A DNA stretch of 64,000 bases from Apostichopus japonicus. Lineage: Eukaryota; Echinodermata; Holothuroidea; Aspidochirotida; Stichopodidae. Within the stretch, counting starts at the first letter, position 1. Every line of letters begins with the position of its first letter. The notes beneath the pieces are model-generated. The model was not told the DNA's origin. It saw only the letters and a list, made by a program, of their open reading frames with translations, and did no database searches. Position numbers and translations under genes: made by a program. Shown here piece by piece: positions 11,745-23,024 of the stretch. The stretch spans positions 26,611,611 through 26,675,610 of the forward strand of contig NC_092576.1 of NCBI RefSeq assembly GCF_037975245.1, written 5' to 3'.

Positions 11745-12544
11745 TAGCGTTTAACGTAATAATTTTTATTTCTGTAGGTTTCTGCACTCTCAGTATCATG
11801 CAAAACGAAGGATATCATTTTGCCGAAGTGAGTCTACAGACGCTCCAAGAAGTGCAAGCTAGTTTAGATATGAAAACAAAAGGTAACTGCCCAAAAATAT
11901 ATGTTCACATTGATGTACAACCATGACAAAGAACCATTATAGTATCAAATGCATTTTTCTAGGAATTAGTTTTTCATGTTGTGTATTAAAGAAAACCTAA
12001 GAAGGCCTTACAGACTCATATGATTTCCTGAGCTTAACCTTCTTAGCCGCAAAAGTTGCATATGAGAAACTGGTAAGATATATAATTTTGCAAACATCAC
12101 AAACTGCACTTAAAAGTGGAAATAATATATCATTACAAACCACTTTTTCTTTTTATATGTAAATGAATAACATTGATTACAAGTATTAGCTAAGGGATCT
12201 TTTAAAATGGGGGGGGGGGGGATGTATTGTCACAGTAGTATAGTTACTGACCTTACAATTTTTTTATTCACAAACCCACAAACTTAAACTTTGGAACATG
12301 CTCTGCTGGATATGACAGGAGTACAGTACCAGACTGCTTCAGTACATTGTTCCCTTTTGAAGCCACCGCCATGATCATTACCAATAAAGACATATATTTC
12401 TTCTTCATATCAGTCTGAAACAACAATGTGTTTAACTAGGCACATGACCTTATAATTTAGTGAACAAAAGTAATAGACCATCTTTTGACTGAAAAAGTGA
12501 CTATAAAACTATTCCATAACATAATTGTTTACTTTCGTATTTTT

Positions 12545-13135
12545 CAGTTATGGTGAGACAACTGCAATATGGGCCGAGGAAAAATTCCTTGTATTTAAGA
12601 AGCTGTGTGTTTGAAGTGCACAGGGCCATCAGTTGGAGTAGTGAAGAGTGTGAATGGTTCCATTGTCATGGGTGCAGAAATGCCTGTCATGCAACTTTCA
12701 AAGAACATGGCACAGTCAGCCTTGCTAAAAAGACATGCCAGCTGAGAACCTGTGCGTTTCATCCTGTGTGCTCTTTGGGGGTGCAAGTCCAACCAAAACA
12801 CTAAGAGTATGCAGACACTTGCGCATGAGTTCGTTTTTCTTTGCACGTAAAAAGCACACAGGGCACTTTTAATCATTCTAAAATTATCTAAAGCTATAGT
12901 AAGATGCTGTTATTTTGTTTCAATTTCTTTACACAGAAAAATGAGGTAAACAATAGCTTGAAACGGTCCTTTGTGCCTTGAGGGTGTTCAAGCTGAGCCG
13001 GGCTCAAACATCAAAGTACAAGCTCTGGTAACAGACAGGCACAGCCAGGTCCAGAAGTGGGTTACAGAACCGCTGCCAGAAATAAAACACTACTATGACG
13101 TTTGGCACATGATGAAATGTAAGTAAGCAGGAACA
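12545..13135 (+). pseudogene. DDE-type transposase fragments, copy 2
   Basis: An exon-like piece at about 12570-12700 gives KFLVFKKLC and SVGVVKSVNGSIVMGAE, typical of the N-terminal part of this family. A second piece at about 13005-13125 gives VQALVTDRHSQVQKWVTE and HYYDVWHMMK, matching the xTDRHxQVxKW...HxxDVWHxxK signature also seen at 18.4 kb. It has several frame changes and an inserted LINE tail at 12831-12857, so it is non-functional. Confidence 0.5.
12831..12857 (+). repeat. LINE 3' end fragment
   Basis: A short match to the LINE tail: TTTTTCTTTG followed by CACGTAAAAAGCAC, inside transposase copy 2. It may be an extremely 5'-truncated insertion. Confidence 0.5.
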
Positions 13136-13352
13136 GCACTATCGGGATTGTGTGATGAGTGAGAATGAAGCTGATGCCTTTTGTGATACTGTAGAGGTAT
13201 GTGGAAGTATGCTAGTAGCTTATGCTCGTTATGTAATCACCTATTGTGAGTATGCTAGTTATGCTAGTAGCCTATGCTAGTTATGTAATCACCTTATGTT
13301 CTCATGCCTTGTTGTAATGGCTAGATTGAATGCTGGGGGGGGGGGGGGGGGT

Positions 13353-13460
13353 TACTAGAAAGAGTACACTGGGTGTGGTACATGGAAAATACAAGCAGTT
13401 CAGCTCAGACATCGGTTGTGTAGTGTTCTCTTTGACTGTCTCGAGTCTATCTCTTACCCA
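13353..13460. repeat. interspersed repeat, inverted copy near 43.3 kb
   Basis: The reverse complement of this stretch (ACACTGGGT...ATACAAG...CTCAGACATCGGTTGTGT...GACTGTCTCGAGTCT) is found at about 43318-43417, directly before a family A copy. A 16-base G run at about 13336-13351 sits beside it. Element type unknown. Confidence 0.6.
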
Positions 13461-14690
13461 ACCCATACAATACCATGGAGCTATAAACAAGTAGAAACCC
13501 ACTTTCAAGTATCATTGTAACCGAAAAAGTTTTATCGCCATAAGTAAACATGCCTCAGGGCACAAACTCGAGTAAAGCCATCATCAGCTATTACGTAATC
13601 CTGGTACAAAGGTCATTTCGTATATAGCGTCCCTCACAACATAAAAACAGACACTCCGATCCTAACGTGTATGTAATTGAAATAGTATACACAGTAATCA
13701 TATATGTTACGTTACGCGTACCTGTGTGAATTTCGATCGGAATATATCTTTCATTTCTCACCGAATCATGAGAAGATTCGTACTTAATAATTAATTGTTT
13801 ATCTCAGCATATATTTCATCGCAATATATGAACAAGTAATGGCGAAATAGGTACTTTTAGTCAAGTATTTTCCGATAAAACTTTTCTTCGTTCGTTAGGC
13901 AAATAACGTAAGCCCTGTTAATGCATTAAGAACCTAGTGTTATAAATTAACAAATTTAATATAACACGAAACATGACTGCCAAATTCATGTGAGCTGTGT
14001 AGTGTTGAAAGATAATCTCGACGGAGGATTGGAAATGTTCATGCTACAGCATCTAGTTGAATTTACAATGAAGCTGATGATTGAAGAGTTTGAGAGGCTG
14101 GATGTTCCAGACGACATAAATTTGGTTACAGTAAAGCCTGGGTGGAAAAACAAAATAGAGGTGGATTACTCTTAGTTAATGTTAATATTTTATGTTTTTC
14201 AAGACTGGAATTTCAGACAAAGCAAATTTTAAACATGAAGACCTTGCTTATTTTGAAAAATAAAAACGTGAAAGACCATCTCCTGCAAAAACTTCTGCAA
14301 CACAAGCCAGTTCAGAATCGGTGGGCAGATATTAAAGGATTGTTAAACGAGGACTTACGTGGGCAGTTGCTTCAAATTTCATACGTTTGTTTATTAGGTC
14401 AAATTAAGAGTAAATGCTTTTGTTAGAACGTACAGGGAAAGTTATGTTGTAAACTTTCAAGCTTATAACAAGTTTACTTTAGTTCAGAGAAATATAGTGG
14501 AACTAGTTTAAACTTTGTTGTGATTATTTGTTTCCTTGTAAATTTTATTGATGAAGGTCAAAGGTGACACATGCTTTCTCTTCAACACCACCTACTGTAG
14601 GTCTGGTAGGTAGGACACCATCCGCTCTAAATTGGACTATGTCAGCATCGCCGAAGTGACACCCACAAAACTCACCTCGCGTGGAGTGCG
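13461..14690. other. no clear gene
   Basis: AT-rich sequence. An ATG-poor open stretch at 13990-14175 and an overlapping frame to 14426 have no recognisable domains. Confidence 0.4.
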
Positions 14691-16524
14691 GACGTGTTTT
14701 CGGCTGCTCTCCACTTTTCGTTGACCACACCTTTGTGTTTTAACGTTGGCCTTTCATTAGTTTGCAGTTAGTGTTAGTGTAGTTTGTGTTTTGGGTTTGT
14801 TTTCGTTTTGGTTTTTGTATAGGTGCGTGGCTTTGCCACACCCCTAGCTGTCATGGCGGCTCGCCGTGACAGCAAAATCGTATTGTTGAGTTTTTCGGGG
14901 GAGGCTAAGGTCGTCCCCGGACAAGTTTTTTCAGTTTTGCGTTCTGTTGGTTTAAAAGTCCCTGGAGAGGTTGATGCGCTTCAGCGTAAACCTATCCGGG
15001 GTATGAATTGTTTTGATGTTCGTTTTACCCTCGGAGGCTGCCCGCGTCCGAGGCGTCCATGTGTTGGAGGGAATCGAGGGACTGAAGGTCACACCGTATG
15101 ACAGTTCGGTGTGGGTGACAGTCCTCCATCTCCCTCTGGACATGTCTGAACAGGTTGTTGTGCGGACACTGGGGCGTTTTGGGAAAGTGACCGGCTACGA
15201 GGAGCCGGAATTCCTTGAATGTAAAGGTGTCAAGACCGGGACTAGACGAGTTAGAATCGAACTCAAGTCCGATATCCCCTCTACCTTGTGGGCTAATGGG
15301 CACAGGGCCCACACTGCATATCCGGGCCAGCCTCGCACTTGTTGGAGGTGTGGGCTGGAAGGGCATGAGACCAGGTTGTGCCCGAACAAGCGGTGTAGCC
15401 GCTGTTTACAGGTTGGGCATACCCTGGCCGAGTGTAAAGGGGATATCGTGTGTAACTCGTGTGGGAAAACGGGCCATCTGGCCCGTTTATGCCCAGACCG
15501 CTCATACGCCGCGAGAGTGGCTACGGGCGTGTTCGAAGCGGTCCCCGTCCCGGCCTCTGACACCGTACCACCTGATGCTCCTGTCATCGCCCCAGTGTCC
15601 GACACTAGCGCCCCGGTGGAGGCTTTGTTCCCCCTTTCGTGTCCGACCTCTCCCCTGATCGAACTTGCCGAGACTGCCAGCCTGCCTGCCCACTGAGGCA
15701 GAGCAGGACAACACGGCGGAGATGGTACTAACGGAGTGGCATGCGGCGCAGGATGCCGCTTGTACTGGTTTACCGGTAGCTTCGCCCGCTATCGGTGATA
15801 CTAGTTGGGCCCCGAGTCAACCGGCCCAAGAGACATTGAGTGGCCCAGAATCTGACTCGCCAATGGAGGACTGCACTACAGCCTTATTAGTTGTGGCTAA
15901 GGAGTCCTCCGATTGGTTTGATGAGACGAAACAGGCCACTGATCTCATTAACTCGAGTGGCCCTTCCACCCTACCCGCAGCCGCTTCCGTTATACCGGAC
16001 ACGATGGTCGCTAGTGGACCTCCTGTTCCTAACAGGGAGGTCCACTCGATCAATGACGAGAAGCTAAGAACTCTGCTCCCTCGTAAGAAAAGGGGGAACA
16101 CTGCCAGGGGCCTGAAAAGACCGATATTGGGGAAACTTCGCAGGTAATGCGCAGGCCTGTTGTCTACCATCGGGACGGCGTACCCCGGATGAAGTTTTGG
16201 AGTGGGTTATTTTTCAGGTGTGTGGGGGGGGGGGGGTTGTGTGGTCGTTACATAATATGGGTTTGGGGGGTTCTGTTTGTGGTTTGGAGTTGGCTTTTTG
16301 GGGCTGGTTTGTGTAGCGTTATTGTTTTGGTTCTGTTGGCCTTTGGGTCCGTGTCCATTTCATGTCACGTTGAACGGTACATTGAATACATTTGTGGGTG
16401 ACTGAGAGATTTCTGTTTGTGGGATTTCAGTTGGGTTTATGGTGGTTGTTAAACAGACTGGAATTGTTTTTGGTTTTGTTGACCTTTGGTCCGTGTCCGT
16501 TTTTTCTTTGCACGTAAAAAGCAC
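14691..16524 (+). mobile_element. non-LTR retrotransposon (LINE), ORF1 plus 3' tail, no ORF2
   Basis: A GC-richer block with a 5' leader (about 14691-14852), an ORF1 in three frames, then a GT-rich 3' region ending TTTCTTTGCACGTAAAAAGCAC. The 3' end is defined by three other copies in the window, one with a target duplication (37313-37449). No reverse transcriptase or endonuclease sequence is present between ORF1 and the tail, so this copy is internally deleted or a non-autonomous derivative. Base composition differs sharply from the AT-rich surroundings, as expected for a recent insertion. Confidence 0.6.
14853..16147 (+). pseudogene. LINE ORF1 protein with three CCHC zinc knuckles, two frameshifts
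   Basis: It starts MAARRDSKIVLLSF (ATG at 14853). A one-base frame change near 15033 leads into the frame SEAARVRGVHVLEGIEGL...VWVTVLHLPLDM, an RRM-like segment. Three CCHC knuckles follow: CWRCGLEGHETRLC, CSRCLQVGHTLAEC and CNSCGKTGHLARLC (about 15340-15495). A second frame change near 15680 leads into a Ser/Pro-rich tail ending LLPRKKRGNTARGLKR at 16147. The order and spacing resemble ORF1 of Tx1/L1-related elements and vertebrate ZCCHC3-like proteins. ORF1 products bind the element RNA. Either the copy is dead or both shifts are sequence errors. Confidence 0.65.
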
Positions 16525-16604
16525 CTCGCAATATTTACACTTTTCACATATCCATTGGACTCATGTATATTAGGGATTTATACTGTGTCCCAAATGTCTC
16601 ACCA

Positions 16605-16745
16605 GTGCTTTTTACGTGACCCGCCATGCGGGATATAAAACGTCACGGCCAAACGGCACTACCGAACCATCCCATTCTGAAAAACGAAACTCAGGTCAAG
16701 CGAGCCAATAAAACATATGCCCGCCGACCAGTTGCAGGTTGTTGC
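16605..16745 (-). repeat. repeat family A copy 2
   Basis: Begins on the plus strand GTGCTTTTTACGTGACCC, followed by an imperfect hairpin CCGCCATGCGGG, then the family A body. It lies only about 80 bp after the end of the LINE tail. Confidence 0.75.
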
Positions 16746-16859
16746 AGTCACAGACATTAAGAAGTATGTACCTTTGCGCCAAAAAAAGCGACAACGTTAA
16801 GGTTCCAGAAATCTTTTAGGGACGGAGGAAACCCCAGGTGCAAACTGGACAATTCATGC

Positions 16860-17153
16860 TATTCGGATATTGTCAAGAACTGGTAAGTACAGTTATAAAG
16901 AATTACTTGACTATTTCTGTTTAACTGTAATGGTTTCTGATTAACTTGAAACAACAAAAAGAAAGTAAGTCAAACAACAAAAAGAAAGTTAAAAAAGATT
17001 ATCAATTCTTGGTGGCAACAGATTGAAGGAGCGTGTTAAAAGAATCCTGGGTGATGTATCGTACAATGCATTTGCTACCAAACTGAACTGGACAGGTACG
17101 ACTGGGAAAACAGCCTTTGAGGAAGCTAAATATGTAGCACGTAATTGAGAGTG
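16860..17153 (+). pseudogene. possible DUF4806-like fragment
   Basis: The segment at about 17028-17150 reads LKERVKRILGDVSYNAFATK then LNWTGTTGKTAFEEAKYV, resembling the C-terminal part of DUF4806 proteins (NWxGxxGKxxF), which are common in transposon-derived genes. It has a frame gap and an intron-like sequence (GTAAGT at about 16885). Weak assignment from memory. Confidence 0.3.
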
Positions 17154-17200
17154 AGTTTGTGTAATTTTTGTTTACACCAGCGGTGAAAAGAACTTAAGAG

Positions 17201-17437
17201 TTGTTCGACATGCTGGTGCCAACGGACGTGCGTGTTTACGCAAACAACCGACTCAACCGGAAGAGGGAGATGCTCCTGCATGGACTGGAAGACTGGGCGG
17301 AGTACCATCTGTACAACCGATGCCGGTATTTTCAACGGCAGCTCCGAACATCTGGAGCATACCTCATGTACGAGTTTGAGGTCAAGTTTAGACGCTGGTT
17401 TAACGACGATGCGGACGAAGCCTACGAGTTTGAGTAA
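17201..17437 (+). CDS. W-family small protein, divergent C-terminal part
   Basis: 78 codons with HGLEDWAEYHLYNRCRYF and LMYEFEVKFRRWFND. The layout (tryptophan, His-Gly, a helix with aromatic residues, then an xFExxF strand) matches the second half of the family at 32.9-38.6 kb (VEHGIHIRKTVQRWLDEY...LNLWMDIQFD). It is followed by repeats that also flank the right end of the 10.6 kb element, so it probably belonged to a related element ending at 17844. Function unknown. Confidence 0.35.
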   Translation: MFDMLVPTDVRVYANNRLNRKREMLLHGLEDWAEYHLYNRCRYFQRQLRTSGAYLMYEFEVKFRRWFNDDADEAYEFE

Positions 17438-17439
17438 CT

Positions 17440-17770
17440 TTTAGTGTCAATAAGTGTGGTGAAAAGTTAAGGCTACGGCATGTCATGTTTGGGGTTGATG
17501 GTTCTTGACCACTACAGTTCTTGGCCTCGTAAAAAGCAAACTTACAAACTTAGTGTGGTGAATAATTAAGGCTTGGGCGTGTCATGTTCGGGGTTCATGA
17601 TTGTTTCAACGCGTCCCCTCACCACTTTAAAAATAAATAAATAAAATTACAGTTCTTTGCCTCGTAAAAACAAACTTAGAAACTTAGTGTGGTGAAAAGT
17701 TAAGGCTACGGCATGTCATCTTTAGGGTTCATGATTCTTGAACGCGTCCCCCCACACTTCATATCAAAAT
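17440..17770 (+). repeat. three tandem subterminal repeats
   Basis: Three units of about 110-120 bp each contain AACTTAGTGTGGTGAA, AGTTAAGGCTACGGCATGTC and GGGGTTCATGATT...CGCGTCCCC. One unit of the same sequence sits at 32100-32195, just inside the right end of the 10.6 kb element. Confidence 0.75.
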
Positions 17771-17792
17771 TAATAAAAACATTAATTACAAT

Positions 17793-17844
17793 ATTAATAT
17801 AATCCCTTAACAATAAAGTGTCATACACCGTCGTTATTACTACT
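17793..17844 (+). repeat. right terminal inverted repeat of a second element
   Basis: CCCTTAACAATAAAG...ATACACCGTCGTTATTACTACT matches the right TIR of the 10.6 kb element with a few substitutions. It is preceded by the same subterminal repeats. The matching left end was not found upstream, so this element is truncated or rearranged. Confidence 0.65.
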
Positions 17845-18374
17845 GTCAAGGCTTTTCAATGTATGACTGAGATCAAGTATGTTGTACAACCTTATGGTAC
17901 AGTTGTCAAATTCCTACAAAATTAGTAATAGTACATGATCTCCAAAATACATGCATTCAAGTTGTTGTGAGTTGACCAATGACCAACTTTGAAGAAAGGG
18001 GGTTGATAATTTTGCACAATGTTCCATGATTCATAATTTAACTTTTTTTGGGGAGCGGCATATTTTTGGGCCACTTTCCAACTAGTTTGAAAATACAACG
18101 GTGCAATGTACAGTACTAATTTAATTAATAGTTACGTTTCTCGTCATAGAAAGAATTCTGGTTTTCGTTATCAAAAAAGAAGGTCCACTTGTATTCTTTT
18201 TTTACAAAAATACCTAACCATATCCAAATGTTCTTTTTTATTGGGGGGGGGGGGGGTCGGGACGATAAAACTGGCTATGAAAAGATATCACATCTTCTTT
18301 ACTCTTTTCCTTAAAAGAAATGTCGCAACAGCTATCGAATGGAGCTGGAATGTTTAAAGGGGAACTTCCTGGGT

Positions 18375-19800
18375 ATCTCGTGTGGGCCTCAACCTTGGGA
18401 CTATAATAACAGACCGGTACAGTCAAGTAACGAAATGGATTAGAGAAGAGTTGAGCGAGAAATCTGGAGTGGTGCATTACTTTGATGTTTGGCATATATC
18501 CAAAGGTACCCTGAGCATAGCACAGTGTTATTTATTTCATTATACTGTGCGATACCTGCTGACATGATGGACAGGAGTATATTCTATCAAGTATTTTATG
18601 CCACTCAATGTTCCGTCGGCTATCTATTTCTAACTTTCAGCTGATTTGTTTGGAATTCCTAGAAGGGCGTATGTAAGGAGACCGCGATAACCGCAACTTT
18701 TCCTGCATAAGGGCTGCTGATGCAAAGAGTGACTGTGAGTTCATATACCACTGGACAAGGAGTATTGTCAACCATGTGTATCTGCCTCATCAACCCCTGA
18801 TGGAAATGGTGATGTAATGGCTGTCAAGTTCTCATCAATCTTGGAACCACATCATGGACATTGACAACCACAACGACGAGCATTTTCCAGCCTCTGAGCA
18901 TCCTCCTGTAGCTGATGCAGAGCGACAGAGAGCTTGGGTTCCAATTGGTAAGCGACCTGTTTTACCTCACTATGTAATTTAGCCATTTATTACCAGTCAG
19001 TCTCATTAAAGCTAACATTTAGATACTAAGGAAGTTTTTTAAAAGTTTTATAGAGTATGAAAGCATGCATTTCATAATCAGTGAACTAGTTTTCTTCATG
19101 TTGGTTGTTCTCTCCCATCAATGAAATCAACTCAACATTGTAATAAGTATCAATAAGTAACATTGTAATAGTAATAAGTATTGTAATTTCGTTTGTTGCT
19201 GTTTGTCTCAGATACAAAAGCTGCAGAGGCGCTACTAAGGATTCTACATTCCCCTTACCTAACCGGAACCATGAAAATGATGTCACCATTTCATCAAACC
19301 TCCAACGTTGAAACTTACCATTCCATCATTAACCACTTTGCCCCAAAGCTGCTGGAATATAGCTACCAAAGCATGCTTATCCGCTGTGGAATTTGATATT
19401 CTTTTATTCCTTACAAGTAAAGTGCAGAGCTGGAATAGGGTCTTGCAAACGGAGTAAAATTCACAGCATTGGTCGTAAACACCTCCAAGGGTACACCACT
19501 GATGTACTATTGTAATACTACTTAAAGAGAATTCTTGTTTCTTCGAGAGGCATAAGCCGTAGTCTTTTTACTCCTTCCCATACAGATTGCATCTTGCTGC
19601 AATGCATTTCAATAAAAATGCTGGACGATCCCAGAGAAAGAAGAAAAATGGGACCCTGCGGTGGTCAATCAGGTTTCCAAGGGGGACTATGTGCTGAACA
19701 AGGTCTTGGAGCAGCCTACTTTTGGTATGAACTATGCCGTGTTTGCTATGATTGCTATCTGAAATCAGTAGTGAGCTCTGTAAAATGGTACTGCCATGTT
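18375..19800 (+). pseudogene. DDE-type transposase, copy 3, decayed and intron-like
   Basis: Ordered pieces in several frames. IITDRYSQVTKWIREELS then VVHYFDVWHISK lies at 18400-18500. NGDVMAVKFSSILEPHHGH is at about 18810-18855. KMMSPFHQTSNVETYHSIIN and HFAPKLLEYSYQSML are at 19270-19385. A C-terminal piece KWDPAVVNQVSKGDYVLNKV lies at about 19645-19705. This order matches the family with the xTDRHxxVxKW, DVWHxxK and SPxxQTSxxExxHSxIxHFAPK blocks. The TDRH histidine is Tyr here. The same ancestral gene is represented at 4.8 and 12.5 kb. Confidence 0.55.
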
Positions 19801-20639
19801 ATGGTGAAGCAGGGAGGAGGGTGTTTGGCTGGGGTTGGAGAGGGGAAAGTTTCAGCTCAAGTGGAAGAAAAGTCATGCCAAAGCAAACAGATTTGCCTTT
19901 GATCATCACATTCCATAGAACGAATGGGGAATGTGAAGGGGTTACTGATAAAGAAATGATTTCAGTTATCCCTACGCTTCCTCCTGTCCATGAAATATCA
20001 TCTACCGCCTCTATACAACAACACAGAAACCAGGATATCATAGGAAGGATCAACGAAGGAACTTCGACTTCTGGACTCTCTGCACAAGCGCCACCAGGAC
20101 AAAGCGGAGAAGGGCCGTAAACGATTTGATCTTATAGAAGAAGAAAACATTGACCCTTCATCTGAACATGATACCAGTCAAGACACTTTCAGGAACATGT
20201 GAATCTTATAGTATTGATAAAATTACTTTCAAATATGATGACAAAGTCGGAATTCATAATTTCTAATATATCACCTGACAATAAGGTTGGCATTGTTATT
20301 ACATCAGAACAAATAGATACACTTATTGCTTTACTGTTGATGTGTATAAAATTATGGGCGAACAAAATTCAGAAGGCTTTACAGTCCAATCGGGAATTAT
20401 ATCTAGACAGTGAACTTAGGCTGAATTTGATCCATTTCAAAATGCCTTCAGGTGGGGGTTGGATCTAACCGGTATAAAATTACAGGTGGGCAATCAATTG
20501 ATAACTGTTTTCATTGTAGCAAAGCAATGAATCATTTCCATTCCACGGGAACGATGAACTTTGTTGCGCTCGAGCTGTAGTGACAACCCTTCTTATATAA
20601 GACAAAAATCACCCTAAGTTAAGTCAAATTAAAAAGGGT
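19801..20639. other. no clear gene
   Basis: Transposase-flanking and AT-rich sequence. A TATA-like CTTATATAAG lies near 20590. No supported coding region. Confidence 0.4.
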
Positions 20640-21687
20640 AGAAGGATACAGCCCAAATTAGCAAATGAATTACATGATAATGCGAGGGTACCCCCAACGA
20701 AAGTGCGGTATTCCAGCACTGCAAACTTTTCAAAATTATTTTGTTCGCCGTTATCAAATAATTGTTTTAAGCGGTGTAGTACAGGACATGAACGGTTAAT
20801 TAAAAAATTAATTATAGCGCACAATTTCAGGGGTTTGACGGGTATTTTATTTTGGATTTTCTTTACAAATTATGGTTGACGCCGAACATCGTTACCACGG
20901 GAAGGTGAAAAGCTTCGGTTTATTGATTCTCTTAATTTTCTGCAAATTACTTTAGCTGCTCTCCCCAAGTCGTTTGGGATCGATGACTTCAGGAAAGGCA
21001 ATTTTCCACATGTATTTAATACCGTGTCAAATCAAAACTATGTGGGCCCTCTGTCCGATGCCTCCTTTTACATTCCAAATGCTATGTTGGTTAAAAAGAG
21101 AAAGGAGTTTAAGAGTTGGTATGAAAGTAAACTTCAGAAGAATGACTTTCAAATGGAAGTAGCGTCATACTGTATCAGCGATGTTGATATTTTGAGACTT
21201 TCTTGTTCATGTTTTCGTGAATTATTGATGGAAATAACAAAGAAAGACATGCGAGGCGTTGACCCTTTGCATGACGATAGCCTCCGCATGTAATTTAGTG
21301 TTTAGACGTAATATTTTTAAGCCTAATACAATTGCAGAAAAGCTAAATTGTTATGCATCGCGTCAGTGGATATGGTACGAACGTGTTACGAGGAACATAT
21401 ACATACAAGACGCTCAGAATGAAGGGGAAAGGAAAATTGGGCCGTACTGGATAAATGGGTTTGCAACGGAGGGTAATGATACTTTTTAATTTCAAGGGGT
21501 GCTGGTGGAACGGATCTCCGACGTGCTATGACGAGGACACAATACATCCGTATCATCAAATTACAACTGGGGAGCTCTACAACTGGACTGTAAAGAAAAA
21601 GCAATTCGTTCGTGACGTTAATGCGGGTCATATTTACATAGATATGTGGGGGCACCAGCGGAATCAATTAAAACTAGAGCTATCCCC
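20640..21687 (+). pseudogene. Polinton-type PolB, exonuclease part (left of the insertion)
   Basis: A decayed protein-primed type B DNA polymerase. IIAHNFRGFDGYFILDFLY (exonuclease II region) lies at about 20813-20870. After a frame change near 20908 comes RFIDSLNFLQITLAALPKSF, then VEVASYCISDVDILRLSC-like exonuclease III (YCxSDVDILR) and FRELLMEITKKDM to about 21290. A second frame change gives TIASACNLVFRRNIF, IQDAQNEGERKIGPYWINGF, GCWWNGSPTCY and GHIYIDMWGH, typical of this PolB family just before the palm. The frame is interrupted at 21687 by the 10.6 kb element and resumes at 32307. Confidence 0.8.
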
Positions 21688-21728
21688 AGTAGTAGTAACG
21701 ACGGTGTAGGACAATCTATTGTTAAGGG
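21688..21728 (+). repeat. left terminal inverted repeat
   Basis: 41 bp starting AGTAGTAGTAACGACGG and ending TTGTTAAGGG; the exact inverse of 32260-32300. The AT-rich sequence after it is also loosely similar between the two ends. Confidence 0.9.
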
Positions 21729-21849
21729 ATTATATTAATATTAATATTGTTATAAATATTTGTATGATTTTTTTTATGAATATTTTTATGAATATTTTTC
21801 ATATTTTTTATTGTTATTATTATCATTATGTTTTAGCAAAATAAATTAT

Positions 21850-22083
21850 ATGTCATATGACAGAACGCCCTCTATTAACAAAGTTTTAGGCTTAAGTGCG
21901 CCCTCCTTTTCCAAAGTTTTGAGAGAGAAACGTGACACGTTGGCAACAAGTTCTGTCATGATTGGCATTAACAGCGGGGGGGGGGGGGGGGTGTGTGTTA
22001 GTGATTGAAAAGGTATGTTAATGAGGAGCTTAAGTAGAGTGCTCTTATGTAAGATGATAAGAATGATGGCGAAGCGGAAGTAA
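21850..22083 (+). pseudogene. small basic terminal ORF (MSYDRT family), broken at a G run
   Basis: ATG at 21850, then SINKVLGLSAPSF and REKRDTLATSSVMIGINSG, then a 16-base G run at about 21976-21991 where the frame is lost. Coding-like sequence continues after it (basic, Met-rich, ...CKMIRMMAKRK) to a stop at 22083. A second copy without the G run, but with other damage, lies at 40332-40532 minus, again next to an element end. The position beside the TIR and conservation in two elements argue for a real gene. The basic C-terminus could bind nucleic acid, but that is speculation. Confidence 0.4.
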
Positions 22084-22341
22084 AGAAAGCTTTAGAAATG
22101 ATTGCGACGGATTATTGTAAAAAACCAATAATCACTTTGAAAATGGGATGAGGGTATTTTTCACTATACGGGTTTATTTGTGTCATAAGGAGACAAACGG
22201 ACGTAGCTTAATTATGAAAGCAATGATTAAGGGCGGATAAGGGTACCCACGTGTTTAACCGTATGTTTTTGATGGAAAACGCTTACAGGCGTTTCATTGT
22301 TCTAAGATTAAAAACAGAGATATTGGTGTGTTGTAAAACCC

Positions 22342-22349
22342 TTTATAAG
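22342..22349 (+). promoter_or_regulatory. TATA-like box upstream of the PC4-like gene
   Basis: TTTATAAG about 190 bp before the ATG at 22534, with an initiator-like CCTCAGTCAA about 45 bp downstream. Suggestive only. Confidence 0.3.
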
Positions 22350-22533
22350 ATCACTCTGCATCGAAGCATCTCACTGTCCACATCGTTCCTCAGTCAATCT
22401 CAACTCTTTGGACTAAGAATATTTTTGCTGTTCAACTATCTGAAAAGTTCGGACTTGAATATTTTTGCTCTTGAACTATCTGAAAAGTTTGGACTTTCAA
22501 AACGCGGTGCCTTTGGACTTGAACATTATTAAA

Positions 22534-22930
22534 ATGGCCAAATTGGGAAAAGATGTAACGCCACCAACACCTCAAGACGAGGAAACCCGTCTACAATGGC
22601 CGAGCCCTACTAAGCGGTCGTCGCAGTCACCTCCACCAACGGTATCGCCATTGACAGAGGGTTACGACGAAGCGGGTTGCAAACCAACGCATGTGAGTAA
22701 ACCTGCTCTGTTTCATCTCGGAGGCAATACGCATCTACAGTTACATACATTTCGTGGCGAGGCTTACGTTACCATAAGACAATTTTATAGCAAGGATGGA
22801 TGTGATGCGTTACTACCGGGAAATCAGGGCTTACTTTATCCGTCAAACAGTGGGTGAACTAAAAATTTTAATGACGCATATTAGTAATGCGTTGCAGGAA
22901 GTTGAAAAGAACCCTTTGCCTTCACGTTAA
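22534..22930 (+). pseudogene. single-domain PC4-like protein, frameshifted near the C-terminus
   Basis: ATG at 22534 starts a Pro/Ser-rich leader (TPPTPQDEETRLQWPSPTK, PPPTVSPLTEGYDEAG). A PC4/p15-like domain follows: FHLGGNTHLQLHTF, EAYVTIRQFYSKDG, LLPGNQG. The expected continuation LSVKQW and ELKILMTHISNALQEV is present but spread over two other frames, ending at 22930. PC4-like domains bind ssDNA and assist transcription or replication. It is the best functional clue for the 10.6 kb element. The leader is recognisable again at 40644-40830 beside the other element end, and the domain at 3.2-3.7 kb. Confidence 0.55.
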
Positions 22931-23024
22931 GTATATGAAAAACATCATTTACAACCTGAGAATGAAACTAACACGCTTAGAAAACCGTTCTACGTGAACA
23001 CACACGATACAGTGAGTTTGGAAA

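Noticed and set aside
12207-12220. G runs here and at 13336, 16226, 18243 as G-quadruplex regulators
   Set aside because: Single homopolymer runs of uncertain length with no gene context; sequencing error is at least as likely.
15025-15714. several overlapping minus-strand and off-frame ORFs in the LINE ORF1
   Set aside because: Shadows in a GC-rich coding region; the plus-strand frames with CCHC knuckles explain the sequence.
16147-16401. 84-codon ORF after LINE ORF1 as the start of ORF2
   Set aside because: It runs into a G run and GT-rich 3' sequence and shows no endonuclease or reverse transcriptase motif.
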